From Gigaspora rosea (taxonomy: Eukaryota > Glomeromycota > Glomeromycetes > Diversisporales > Gigasporaceae): a stretch of DNA of 64,000 bases. Positions 46,200 to 56,530 of this stretch are shown one piece after another. Where the stretch lies: NCBI GenBank assembly GCA_003550325.1, contig QKWP01000251.1, positions 224,754-288,753 of the forward strand. Reading direction: 5' to 3'. The position numbers were made by a program, and so were the translations under genes. The notes under the pieces are model-generated. The model had not been told where the DNA came from. It made no database searches and was given only the letters and a program-made list of their open reading frames with translations. Each line of letters begins with the position of its first letter. Within the stretch, counting starts at the first letter, position 1.

Positions 46200-47364
46200 G
46201 ATTTTATACCAGGAACGTAGTGATAAATATCACAGAGTAATGGTTTTATTGCAATCAAAATGTCGTTACTCTGCAAAATTTTGGATCTGATTGGTCCACG
46301 TGATATTATATATCACTTGGTGCTTAATTTTCACCTGTCTATCATCACAGGAACCATCATGATGCTTAATTTTCACGTGTATATCATCGCATAAACCATC
46401 TTAAATGCTACTGAATGGTAATTCGAGCGCCTAATTTCTTAGCGTGTTAAGGCTTTATGTATATGAATACGTGGTTAGGGTTTTATTATTGCAAAGTCGA
46501 TTATGATCTTTTTTGCTATTTCCATCATTTTGTTAGAAGGCCACACAAAGTTAATCAACATTTCCATTTTTCATAAATATTTGGTCAGAATTTTTGCCGT
46601 CCAGATTATTTGATAATACCAGAAATGTAGTCATGCAAATTGATAGGGTGTATGGTTACCTGCCATCTAGAATTTCGTTCGCAAAATTTTACATTTGGTT
46701 GGGCATTAAAAAGATATTGTTTCACATGTCAATGTGCTGTGCTAGTGTAATATACTTCTAGTGTATAAGCATACCGGTGTTTTATAATCAACATTTCTAT
46801 TTTTAGTTAGTATTGTTATTTTACCGTTATTTATTTTATTTTGGCATAGTCGGGTGATTAAATCTCCAAAAGGGTGATCAAAGCCCCAAATGGGTCAAAC
46901 TGGTAATCAAATCTCCAGATGGCTGATTAATTACTTATTTGGAGATTTGATCTCCCGTTTGGATAGTCTATACAAATTAAAATTTGGTTTTGATTATGGA
47001 GAAGAACAAGTTGGGTTGTAGATAGTATTTCTATATAATCCAATGTATTTGGTTCATATTAATAATGAAGACCCTTATACTGTTATACCTGTAATTATAA
47101 GTTATTTATCATTTTAAACCATTTAACCTTAATCACAATTTGTTCACGATCAAACTAAACCGGCCAATTTCATCATGCTCTCCCAACCGATCATAATACC
47201 AGATTTGGTATTTGTGTTATTCTAAGAACACAATAATATGTATCATATGGTTGAATGAAATCAGGTAAAATATTCTCTATTGCTATTTGACTACCTTAAG
47301 ATTCAAATTGTATTTATTATAATTTATTTTGATTTTATTGAGTTTTTACTTAATATTCTATTCA
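46200..47364. other. Non-coding repeat-rich stretch
   Basis: Contains CCAGGAACGTAGTGATA (46207; related forms near 28.93, 39.18 and, inverted, 47.71 kb), a duplicated GATGCTTAATTTTCACGTG unit (46331-46410), a GGCCACACAAAGTTAATC fragment (46541) and AAATCTCCA/TGGAGATTT inverted words (46868-46952). No gene. Confidence 0.45.
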
Positions 47365-47515
47365 AATCAACTCAACAAAAATTACTTCACAGACAACTTA
47401 GTCGCAGAGAATTTAAGATTATTTTACAATCGATTTATTCACAAACAAGTTTGTTTTATTTCAATGACATCAGATTTCACAAACAAATTAATTCTAGTCA
47501 TTGACGTTATAAATT
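47365..47515. mobile_element. Degenerate TTCACAGACAA foldback-family copy
   Basis: ACTTCACAGACAACTTAGTC, TTCACAAACAAGTTTG and CAAATTAATTCTAGTCATTG match 16540-16690 closely. Related to the TTTCACTGACA foldback family; one arm is decayed. Confidence 0.5.
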
Positions 47516-48466
47516 TTCATTTCAATGAAAAAAGTAAAATTAGAGAATTATGAGTATTACACAATATATGTAATCACAAAATTAATATAAATAGAAAGAG
47601 CAAAAGTTAGCTTTTGACTGTAACGAATAAAGAGGAGAGAAGCATATTAAAGATATTTTACGGCTGAAAGTTGATTGTAACCAGTTGAGCAAGATAACAT
47701 TTACATTACGTTCCTGGTTTTAGCGCAACTGTATCATGCAGATAACCTAATTTATTAAATTAATTAATTAAAAAAATTTCATTGGCTAATAATACAAATA
47801 TGGGTAACTTAGATAGAAGTAATTAATGAGCTTTCACTACAGTCTTTTGTAAAGATGGGCATCTCGCACCTAGCTGTAACGTTTGCTTAATCATCACATA
47901 TTATAAATTATGCAAACATTGATATCCAATATGATTTTCATAACATCGATCATGTAACAATTAAGCACACATCACTGACAAGTGCAAGATGCCATCTCAA
48001 GTCTTTTGCTACAAGCTTTGACGATCACTGATTATCAATTAATCAAATCGGCAAAAAATCCAGAGTAAAAAAGTGCAAAAAGTCAAATAAATAAAAAAAG
48101 AAAGTACAAATCAAGGGCAAATCATTCAAAAAATGACAAGAAATTTCCTATTCACATCAACTTGACATTGTGCACACACGAAACATACCGATTGTAACTT
48201 CTAGGTTCCTGAATCATATCAGTATCTGAATTGTATTAGATCTGAACTGTTCTGATCCGTTCTGATCAGTATCTAAGTAACTATAAAAATAAAAAACAAA
48301 ATTTCCTTTTACAGAATTAGAAGGAAATTAAGCCCATCGATCTCATGTAGAAACTATTATATAGCATAAACATAAACAGAAATAACTTTACACATTATAA
48401 GCACAATAGACAAAAATAATTACACTGTACAAAACAAATAAAGAAAAAAAAATTTGTAGATCTTTA
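47516..48466. other. Non-coding remainder of the 4.9-kb block
   Basis: Carries the TACGTTCCTGGTTTTAGCG segment (47710) shared with 17.29 kb and an inverted-repeat element at 47848-48000 (GGCATCTCGCACC...GTGCAAGATGCC), related to 50608-50742. No gene. Confidence 0.45.
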
Positions 48467-48880
48467 ATCATTTATCCGATTATATTATAATTACTTTAAC
48501 CTCGACAGGTTAATGTTTGGGTGTGACGATGATTTTGTTGAAAGACAATGTCATTAAGAAAGATAATATGATATTTCTTCAGTAATACCTACACATGTAT
48601 ATAAATGCTAGTTCTCCCAATGGTAGAGTAGAAGATGTATGCCCTTTGAACTCTTCTTCTAATATAGAGATTTCTCACAAATTGTTCCCCACTAGTAAAT
48701 TGCTTGTCTTAATGCGCATTTACCATGAATATATAATAATTGTCAGAATCTTGAGTTTCATCTCGATAACCAATATCGCTTATAAAGTGTGACTATGATT
48801 TCGAATCCAATATTTATTTTCAGTTACTATCCCGATAGCTTTAATTGGCGGGTCTGATATCTCCCAACTGGATAGTAACA

Positions 48881-49376
48881 TATGGTGCTGATTGTGTGGA
48901 CAAGCAGTGTACTTCAGATTTCATATCTACAAATCATCAAGTTAAACATAACATAAAAAATGACAACCAAGGATGGAATATCGAATTTCAAAAAATTTTT
49001 TTTTCTCTTCTTTAATTTTTGTTGAATAGGTCATTTGCTGATTCGAGGGACTGTAAATCACGAAAATAGCCTGGCACTGGCTAGAATAAGTACTGTTCAG
49101 AAGAAGAAGCAGCAATGAAATTTTTTTGGTTTTTTTTTTGTTTAGGTAAACCTGCCTGTAAGTCGTACACATCTGTGCAAAAATCAGATTTTCTTTCTTT
49201 TTGAAATTTTGTATTTTTTTTCTTTTGTTCTTGTAAATTTATAATTTTGTGTTAATCGAAGCTGGGAACGTACCCTTCAAATACTAGGGCTAGGAGAATT
49301 CTATTGCATACTCTCCCCAGTATCAAAATTTTTGGTTTGTAGTTTTGTGGGAGCTCAACTTTTAAGTAGAGAAGTA
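48881..49376 (+). other. Internal region of the miniature LTR-type element
   Basis: About 500 bp, non-coding, from just after GATAGTAACA to just before TGTTATGC. A weak purine stretch AAGTAGAGAAG precedes the right repeat, where a polypurine tract would lie. Confidence 0.4.
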
Positions 49377-50363
49377 TGTTATGCTTAATTCGTAACCTTA
49401 GTATAAACGGATCAAGACTTTTTAGGAAGTGTTAAATCTGAATCTATAGGTTTCCTAATATGCTTGTCGAACTATGTATTACAGCTGTTTTCAAAAAGGT
49501 ATGAACGATCAGGAATCACTATATCATGGGAAATTCATAATATTTCCTAAATTTCCTACTTTTTTTTACTCTCGCTTCTAACTGAGAAAGATTATCACCA
49601 ATTTTCCAATAGAAATAGTTTTTATAGTTCAATAAAATAATACTATTCTTTGGTTTAGGCCACAGATAAGTACTAGGTTTATTTTTGTTTATCTAGCTAT
49701 ATTTCTGAGTTCTTTTTCTTAGCATTAGATTTAAACAATAAAATTTTTTCCAACTGTAAAAAGTTTTCATTAAATTTAATAAAGATAAGAGCAAGGACTC
49801 ACTATTAAAATTAAAAAAAAAAATAAAATAATACTATTCTAAGTTAAAAGTAAGTTTTAATAGATGAATTAAAAAATTTTCAATAAATTCCTAAAAACGG
49901 TAGTCATCTTGAGTCTTGCAACATTTATACATGTTATATGATTTTGTTTTATGCAGTAAATCAACTATTGATCAATTAAAAATTATAGTACTTTAATGTA
50001 TCTCTTAAAGTAAAACTTTTAATATTTAGAGTTGCTGAATAATTTTTTTGATTTTATTTAATCTTGATAGCCAATTAATGCATCGTGAACAAAGTGAAAA
50101 ATTAAAAGAGTTACTTAATAATTATAATGCAATATATTTTTTTCGAGCAAAAGAAACTTGAACTTCTGTCTAATTGGGCATAAAAATTCGTGTATACACA
50201 TATTTGACAGCTTCAGTTCAATTGCCTCTATGAGTGGTTTTGTAATATCATATTTGAATTTTTGTGTTTGCAAATAAACTACACAGTATAAACACTTTTG
50301 ACAACTAAAGCAAGTTCCTCTTTTGTATATAAGCTTTGTATCTAGTGCATCTGCCATTAATAT

Positions 50364-50523
50364 TAGGGATTGGAACCATTTAACTATTTAAAAATTGCTC
50401 TATAGTTCTAGGCAGAATTAATTTGGTCGTGGGCCGGAATTATTTTAATGCCGGCCAAATTAAACAGTTAAATGATTAAATGATTAAATGATTAAGAAAA
50501 ATTTTAGGTGGTTCCAATTCCTA
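50364..50523. mobile_element. 160-bp hAT-type MITE
   Basis: Ends TAGGGATTGGAACCA and, reverse complemented, TAGGAATTGGAACCA. The 8-bp flanks are ATTAATAT (50356-50363) and ATCAATAT (50524-50531), one mismatch. The centre has a GGGCCGG/CCGGCC hairpin and three tandem AATGATTA units. Confidence 0.8.
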
Positions 50524-50607
50524 ATCAATATTAATATGATTATAAAAACAAAATAATATACATTGCAATAATTTGTTTATATAGCAATAATAATAATGAT
50601 TAGAATA

Positions 50608-50742
50608 GAGTATCATGCACTTATCAGTACGAGGTGCTTAATTGTTACATAATTAATAATATAAACATTACAACAGATGTTAATAATTATCTAACCTAAA
50701 ATATGTGCTAATTAAGCATCTTGCACTGATATGTCTGTGATA
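50608..50742. repeat. Foldback repeat, GCACTTATCAGT family
   Basis: GCACTTATCAGTACGAGGTG and GCTTAATTGTTACATAA are opposed by inverted forms ending GCATCTTGCACTGATATG. A related foldback lies at 47848-48000. Confidence 0.5.
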
Positions 50743-51020
50743 AAAAATTAATTATTAAATTTTGATTTTCTGATTCCCATATGGGTATATGTTATAAAAA
50801 TCACCTGTTCACACCTTTTTGAAAATAGCTAAAATTACTATATATAGTCATTTATCTGATTATATTATAATTACCTTAAACTAGATGGGTTAATGCTCTA
50901 GTGACATTGATTTTGTTGGAGGGCAATGTCATTGAAAAAGATCATACGATATTTCTTCAGTGATACCTATAAATGCTAGTTCCTCCTGATGTTAGAGTAG
51001 AAGATGTATGCCCTTTAAAC

Positions 51021-51198
51021 AGGACCCCGAAAGATACATAAATAGGTCAGGTTAATTATAGGGTTACTAAAAAGGAAAGATCTGTAGAAAAAACTTTAAA
51101 AATAAGCAAAAAATTACTATAAATAGAAAGATCTGCATGAAAAACCTCAAAAATAAGCAAACTCATACCTGACCTATCTATGTATATTTCGGGGTCCT
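51021..51198. mobile_element. 178-bp hAT-type MITE with paralogous empty site
   Basis: The terminal inverted repeats are about 32 bp with two mismatches, starting AGGACCCCGAAA and containing AATAGGTCAGGT. Flanks are CTTTAAAC (51013-51020) and CTTTGAAC (51199-51206). The other LTR has one CTTTGAAC (48644-48651) and no insert. Inside is an imperfect duplication of AAAGATCTG...AAAATAAGCAAA. Non-coding. Confidence 0.92.
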
Positions 51199-51676
51199 CT
51201 TTGAACCCTTCTTCTAATAAAGAGATTTCTCACAAATTGTTCCCAACTATTAAATTGCTTGTCTTAATGCGCATTTACTATGAATATATGATAATCGTTA
51301 GAATCTTGAGTTTCATCTTGATAACCAATATTGCTTATAAAGTGTGACCATGATTTCGAATCCAACATTTATTTCGGTTACTATCCCGATAGCTTTAACT
51401 AGCAGGTCTGATATCTTCCAATCAGATAGCAACAAGAGATCAGCCCGACGAGACAAAAACAAAGAAAAAAGTAAAAACCGCTGAAAATAGTATTTAAACC
51501 TGTCTAGAAGAATTAATTAAAGATGTTAGGAAGACAATTTTACTCATAAGCCAAGCCTTAAAAAAAAAGAAAAAAGACAGAAAAAAAAAGAAAACAACCC
51601 TAATTCCTAACTTTCCCTTACATAATTTTAATTAAATAATCAAAAACATATAAGCACACCTGGCTTTAGCTATCCC

Positions 51677-52920
51677 CCATAAATTTCATTCCTGACATTT
51701 TTAATTAGTGCCCAAGGTCGAATTAAATACTAGTTTTCACCTTTTTATTCTTCCATACATGTTCAGGATTCATGTCAGGCTGATCCGGAATGATTAAAAT
51801 TCAAATTTGCTGACTGATAATTACCTTTTTAGGGGTCATCTAAAACCAGGTGCGTTCATGTGATAGAAAGCCAGTCAAATCGTAAAATTTGATCTTTACG
51901 GATCAGCCCGCGAAAAGACAAAAACAAAGAAAAAAGTGAAAAACGCTGAAAATACAAAGAGAGTTTAACCTGTCTAGAAGCATTAATAAAAAATGTTAGG
52001 AAGACATTTTTACTTATAAGCCAAGCCTTAACTCTAATCCCTAACTAACCCTTACATAATTTTAATTAAATAATTAAAAACATATAAACGCACCTGGCTT
52101 TTGGACTATCCTCTTTTTAGGAGTTTGTATTACTAGCATGCATAGTATAACTCGATACATTGAGATAATCTTTATTATCATTAATTATCCTTTTCAAAAA
52201 AAAAAACAACCTTTGTTATCTATTTTAATGTTAAAAATTATTGTATTTATTAGACAACTTGAGAACATCATAAACAATAGGTTTAATTGAGATGTTTGTC
52301 TCAAACAACCATTATTTTTTTTCAACAATAGATAGAAATCAACTCTCAACACTCACTCGACACTTGTAATATCTAAATCTCGTTAAACTTTTCCTTATTA
52401 TGGTATTGATTTGTATCAAAAATATAAAAGATAAACCAAGAACTTTAATTGTATTACTTTAATAATTTAATTAAAACATATATATCTATGAAGATGTGAC
52501 TTAGCTAAAAAGATCTTGATGAGTCATTTAATTTTAAGTTAATGCACCTTAATAATATTGAATTCTTAAAGAACATTATCACTGTTACGTTTTATTTTGC
52601 AAACATTAGTTATAAAAACTTTCAGAATAATAAATTTCCAAGACAACATAAGTATTTTATAGTAATATATACAAAAATTCTTTCTTTAAGAAAATACTCT
52701 TAAAATCTAGACTATAATGATAAGGTACTGTACATGAAATTTTAAGTTTTAAAAATTAAATTAAAAGAATTTCTATTACTTTCAAATATTTGTAATGATA
52801 TTTTGAGAATTGGACAGCAACACCAGTGAACTGATACCGAAACTAATATCAGCTTTGTTTAAATGCCACAAATATTAAACACAAATTTAATGATGTTGCC
52901 ACAAATATTGATAGTAATAG
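51677..52920. repeat. Y3 block, left part (upstream flank of unit 3)
   Basis: Matches Y2 from CATAAATTTCATTCCTGACA onward and Y1 from about 52190 (TTAATTATCCTTTTC), interrupted by the MITE at 51834-52112. Homology to Y breaks near 52920. Confidence 0.7.
51834..52112. mobile_element. Intact 279-bp MULE-type MITE
   Basis: Flanked by 9-bp repeats CTTTTTAGG (51825-51833 and 52113-52121). Y2 has one copy (near 36723) and no insert. Ends GGTCATCTAAAACCAGGTGC and, reverse complemented, AGGATAGTCCAAAAGCCAGG. It is the intact relative of the split copy around the 8-kb insertion and shows that copy's two halves belong together. Confidence 0.8.
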
Positions 52921-53342
52921 CATAGCCCAGAAAAAGGTTGATCATATCTCAAATAGATTACCGGCCATACCCAAATAAAGTTTACTCATGAACGTTTAAT
53001 ACTCTCTAAAAACGCTTTTACAGTACATTTAATTCAGTTTAATAATTACTGTTTTAATTTAAATTTCATGAAGTATATATCTATATTATTTATTACGTGA
53101 TAAATATATTATTTTACAAAAAATACTTTAATTCAGTTTCACAAACATTATTGCGTATACCCAAAAACCCTAAACACTACACTATTACAACTTTTTGTGT
53201 CTATAAATGCTATTTATAACTATAATTATAGCCTAAATAAATACAATAAAAAGTTTTACAATATTAATTTAAAATAGTATTTGTTTTTTTATTCGTAAGG
53301 TAAACAAGTCCAGTTAAAACAAAATCACAATTTCACTTACTA

Positions 53343-53964
53343 CCGTAAAATTCAGACATGGGTACCCACCTGTGCAATGTACCCTTGCCAGTTTGAAACA
53401 GTGTTAGAAATTCAAAAAAAATTTTATAATTTTTGTGAACATAATTTTTTTTTTATAATGATCACATCAAAAATAAATATGTTCATATAGTAGAATTTAG
53501 ACTTTATAATATAATGATTATTTGCAATTGACCAAAAGTTGATTATATCTAAAAATAAGCTACTCACAGATTTTTTGTGTTCAAGATTGTCCAAAAAAGG
53601 TAGTTTATTTTGAAATATAAGGTAAATATAATCTTTATATTAATAAATTATAAATAAAAAATTATAAAAATTAAAATTTATATTCATACTATGTGAATAT
53701 AAAATATAAAATTTTTGATTTTTTATATTCATACTATGTGAACATAAAATATAAAAACATTAATTTTTTAAAAAAAATTTATGTTCACTGTGAGCATTGT
53801 GAACATATGATTTCCAATACTAGTTTGAGAGGCCTGACGGTGACTTATACCCAGTACATATGTATGGTATATATAGTAATATATTGTTTTATATAGTGTA
53901 AAAGTACTTGGGTACAGAGATTGAGATATGTAAATACCCGGGTACATATGTTTGAATTTTACGG
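53343..53964. mobile_element. Tc1/mariner-like MITE, 622 bp
   Basis: Ends CCGTAAAATTCAGACATG and, reverse complemented, CCGTAAAATTCAAACATA, each directly bordered by TA (53341-53342 and 53965-53966). GGGTACC words lie inside both ends. The centre has direct copies of ATTCATACTATGTGAA. No transposase. Confidence 0.65.
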
Positions 53965-54475
53965 TAATTGTTTAGATTGCTGAACCACCTTCCCAACCTT
54001 TCTAAATAATCACTTCTTATCTAGTTTCTTAAACCTGTATCTTGCTGTAACTCTTATTAAAAAACAGTAGGTTTAAAGATGAAAAATAGGTTGGGTTGCT
54101 TAAGTTTGTTGTTTCATCATGAATTACAAAAAATCTAATAAAAGTATTTTAGCCCTATGCATTAATGATAGTCATGCTAGGGTTATTATTGTGAGGATAA
54201 CCTGATTTGCGGTTTATATAAAATTGAGGCTTATATAAAAAAGGTAATAGCATATAATTGTATACTATGGAGATTATAAATATGCATATGATAAAGGTTA
54301 TAGGTACGTATGCATGCAGCAGAGTTTATAAAGATACATGTGGGAGTAAATAGTGAAGCTCAGTGCTTCGATTATTTTATTACTTGTTCTCTTCGATACC
54401 TGATTATAATCTGGCCCACCCCTCCCACCCTCTCTTATTCATTGTACCTAACGCCCTGCTTGTTGTCATATAGAA

Positions 54476-54760
54476 TGAGTTGAATGCCCTACACTATAGT
54501 GTGGGCTTGAACTCATGACGTTGTTGTGTGTGCTGAGTTGAATGAGCTGTACCATAGTGTGGGCTCAAACTGGTGATATTGCTACACGTACTGAGTTGAA
54601 TGTGCTACACCATAGCATGGTCTCGAACTCACTTTAAAAAAAAGTTTTGATATGTATGTAATGAGTTAATGTGCTGTACTATAAGCATGGGCTTGAACTC
54701 GTTATTAAAAAAAAAGATAGAATGCGCTATACCTTAGTATTGGCGATCCTCTATGCTTGG
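54476..54760 (-). repeat. Tandem ~58-65-bp units with Pol III B-box-like core
   Basis: On the minus strand four units contain GAGTTCAAGCCC, AGTTTGAGCCC, GAGTTCGAGACC and GAGTTCAAGCCC, each close to the tRNA B box (GTTCRANNCC), followed by CACACTATAGTGTAG-like sequence. No full tRNA folds. Possibly an amplified tRNA-derived (SINE-like) fragment. Confidence 0.45.
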
Positions 54761-54975
54761 TCACATAATATACTCATATGTACATAGAGTTGTTATAAGC
54801 ACTATATGCAATAGCAAAAGAGAAAGTAATGAAGTGGAGCACTACTCCCATCATGTATCTTCATAATATCTAATAAAAAGTGTTTAATATGAAATCTGAG
54901 TAAGAATAATAAAAATTACAATTGACTATATAAATAAATAATCGCCACCAATCAGATTTATTTAAATTTTAGCTA

Positions 54976-55200
54976 TGCTGATGGTAATACTTCTGCATAT
55001 GTACATGATAACTCAGGGTCAAAGATAGTCAAAAAACCCTAAATGAAATAAACTGAAAATAATTGTAAATTTAAAGTTGATGTCAATTTATATAATGTCA
55101 ACCATGTTTTTTTGAAACACAAATATCAAAAATGATTTTAGTAAAAAAGTTCATAAAAAGCTATATCATGGTATTATGACAAATCAATAATAAAAATTAT
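54976..55200. repeat. Y3 block, right part
   Basis: GCTGATGGTAATAC...TACATGATAACTCAGGG continues the Y homology through TTTATATAATGTCAACCATG and fades near 55.2 kb. Confidence 0.65.
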
Positions 55201-55785
55201 CTATTTTGATTATTACTGGGTAGATTTAATGAACAAGTATTCTAAAATTTAAGAGCATTGTAATTGAGTATTGTACTCAACAAAAAAGTGCTGGGTATAT
55301 ACTTTCACTAAATAAAAGTTTTTAGCAAAAATCTATTTAATACAGCATATAGAAAGTAAAAACCTTAGAAGCAACTCTAAAAACTCTTTATGCTAGTTTC
55401 AATTAGAAATTGAACTACAACTAAATAATGAAACTAAATGTACAAATTTACAAGAGTTTTGAAATATGAACCCTAAAACAGGTCTTTCTAATATTTTTTT
55501 TCTAGCCAAAGTGCCCACTTTGGGGATGAGCTTTTATTTAAGATAAATCAAACTTCAAATGCCCTACATGGAGTGATATCAGACATTTGTATATTGACAA
55601 GAGTACAACTAGCCTTACATGCAACTTTTGATTGCCTATTAAGTAGCCACTCAAAGGTTCTATACTAACTGCTATACCTGCAACCCACATACTAGCATTA
55701 TCTATTTAAACCCTCTAATCCTTGCCTCCTACCTGCCTGTTTTGTATCACTGGAACTTTGTTCTGAATACTAACTGCACCTTAGG
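55201..55785. other. Non-coding spacer
   Basis: No gene or element recognised. Composition becomes less AT-rich after about 55.5 kb. Confidence 0.4.
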
Positions 55786-55799
55786 ACTAGTTTATCCTT

Positions 55800-55875
55800 A
55801 GTGGGAGTTTTGGTAGAGTGGTTCCTGTCCCACTCAGGCATCATCTCAGCCGATTCCAATACTTGCAAAATAAGG
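55800..55875 (+). mobile_element. Possible tRNA-derived SINE head
   Basis: An A-box-like TGGTAGAGTGG (55811-55821) is followed about 30 bases later by a B-box-like GATTCCAATAC (55852-55862). No tRNA acceptor pairing. The 3' extent is unknown. Confidence 0.25.
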
Positions 55876-55991
55876 GTACCCTTGTTCTTTTACTAATACC
55901 TATTTCTGCCTTTGTAAAGTTCACCTAACCCAGTACCTACCTTTTCTCTTTTAGTTTCTTTTACTCAGAAGCTTTCTTTCCCTGATTACAG

Positions 55992-56252
55992 GCCTACTCC
56001 CAATCCAATGACCCAGAAGAGTTGGTCTGCTCTAGTAAACCCATGGATTCACTTCCCCTGGTACATGCTTCTAAATCACATATACTTTTCTTCCATTGTG
56101 ACTCCAGCAGTCTGGTTAGTAATGTTCACCATAAACCCTTTAGCCATAAGTTTACTTTCAGTCAGTCTGCTTCTGATCAGTTGCTGTCTGATTTTTCTTC
56201 TGGTGCCATCAAAAATCTAGCTATCTGTTTACTCAGAACTTGCCAAGTATAG
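55992..56252 (+). other. Possible unrecognised coding exon
   Basis: A frame opens after a splice-acceptor-like CTTTCCCTGATTACAG (to 55995) and runs to TAG at 56250-56252 (about 86 codons, Ser/His/Leu-rich, for example SSKPMDSLPLVHASKSHILF). Base composition is less AT-biased than the neighbours. An overlapping frame in another phase is also open, which weakens the case. No family recognised. Confidence 0.2.
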
Positions 56253-56419
56253 TTTTCTATGTTCTATGGTTTTGTGCATAACACATCGCCTGTGCTCCCT
56301 GGGATCTATGCACCCAATTCTGCATATAACACAGCACCAGAGCTCCCAATATGAGTTGGTATAACCCAGAAAACAGATTTGGAGATCTGAGCTCAGTGTT
56401 CAGATTACTGTAATACAGA

Positions 56420-56530
56420 TTAATTATTCGAAATCATCTCTAGTAGGATTCAAACTCAGTACCTTTTATTACAACTACTTGGGGAGGTAACAACAATCCA
56501 ACAACTACACTATGTTGCTATACCTATGTT
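56420..56530 (-). mobile_element. Possible tRNA-derived SINE head, minus strand
   Basis: Read on the minus strand: TAGTGTAGTTGTTGG (A-box-like, 56512-56498), then AGTTTGAATCC (B-box-like, 56456-56446). The about 45-base gap between boxes and the lack of acceptor pairing argue against a functional tRNA and for a SINE relic. Confidence 0.3.

Larger units (their letters stand above)
43591..48466. mobile_element. 4.9-kb block inserted in the left LTR
   Basis: The right LTR reads ACTATATATAGTCATTTATC without interruption, while the left LTR is broken between ACTATATAT (43590) and TCATTTATCC (48467). The block contains a hairpin, a hAT-type element, foldback elements and no recognised gene. It may be a stack of several insertions. 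Confidence 0.55.
49483..50830. mobile_element. 1.35-kb inverted-repeat element in right LTR
   Basis: Ends AGCTGTTTTCAAAAAGGT and, reverse complemented, AGCTATTTTCAAAAAGGT. The left LTR reads straight across the site (TGTATTAATTACTATATA). The target duplication is not clean (ATTAC on both sides). Contains the MITE at 50364-50523 and a foldback at 50608-50742. No transposase; a minus-strand frame at 50115-50357 has no recognised similarity. Confidence 0.6.
43473..51434 (+). mobile_element. Miniature LTR-type element swollen by nested insertions
   Basis: Two direct repeats begin TGTTA(C/T)GCTTAATTCG (43473 and 49377) and end GATAG(T/C)AACA (48880 and 51434), the TG...CA pattern of LTRs. Removing insertions, each repeat is about 0.5 kb: 43473-43590 plus 48467-48880, and 49377-49482 plus 50831-51434. 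Only about 500 bp (48881-49376) lies between them, with no gag or pol. TGG follows the left repeat at 48883, as a primer-binding site would, but no tRNA is assignable. Flanks ACGG/AGAG do not give an exact duplication. TRIM-like; inferred. Confidence 0.55.
43403..51676. mobile_element. MITE with 9-bp duplication, split by 8-kb insertion
   Basis: The left part (43403-43472) starts GGGGTCGTCTAAAGCCAGGT. The right part (51435-51676) ends with the complement of GGGATAGCTAAAGCCAGGTG. Identical 9-bp repeats CCATAAATT flank the pair (43394-43402 and 51677-51685). The intact relative at 51834-52112 shows the two parts are contiguous in the family, and Y2 (CCATAAACAT near 36580) is the empty site. Duplication length suggests a MULE-type MITE. 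The interruption is the LTR-like element at 43473-51434. Confidence 0.75.
52921..54969. mobile_element. 2-kb insertion in Y3
   Basis: Y1 and Y2 read CCACAAATGCTGATGGTAAT without interruption, while in Y3 CCACAAATATTGATAGTAAT (to 52919) and GCTGATGGTAATAC (from 54976) are 2 kb apart. The repeated GATGGTAAT-like word could be a diverged duplication. The insert carries a Tc1/mariner-like MITE and a tandem B-box-like array. Confidence 0.55.

Noticed and set aside
55992..56252. A confident new gene at the less AT-biased stretch
   Set aside because: Only one short frame after an acceptor-like site, with a competing overlapping frame and no recognisable family. Kept only as a low-confidence possible exon.
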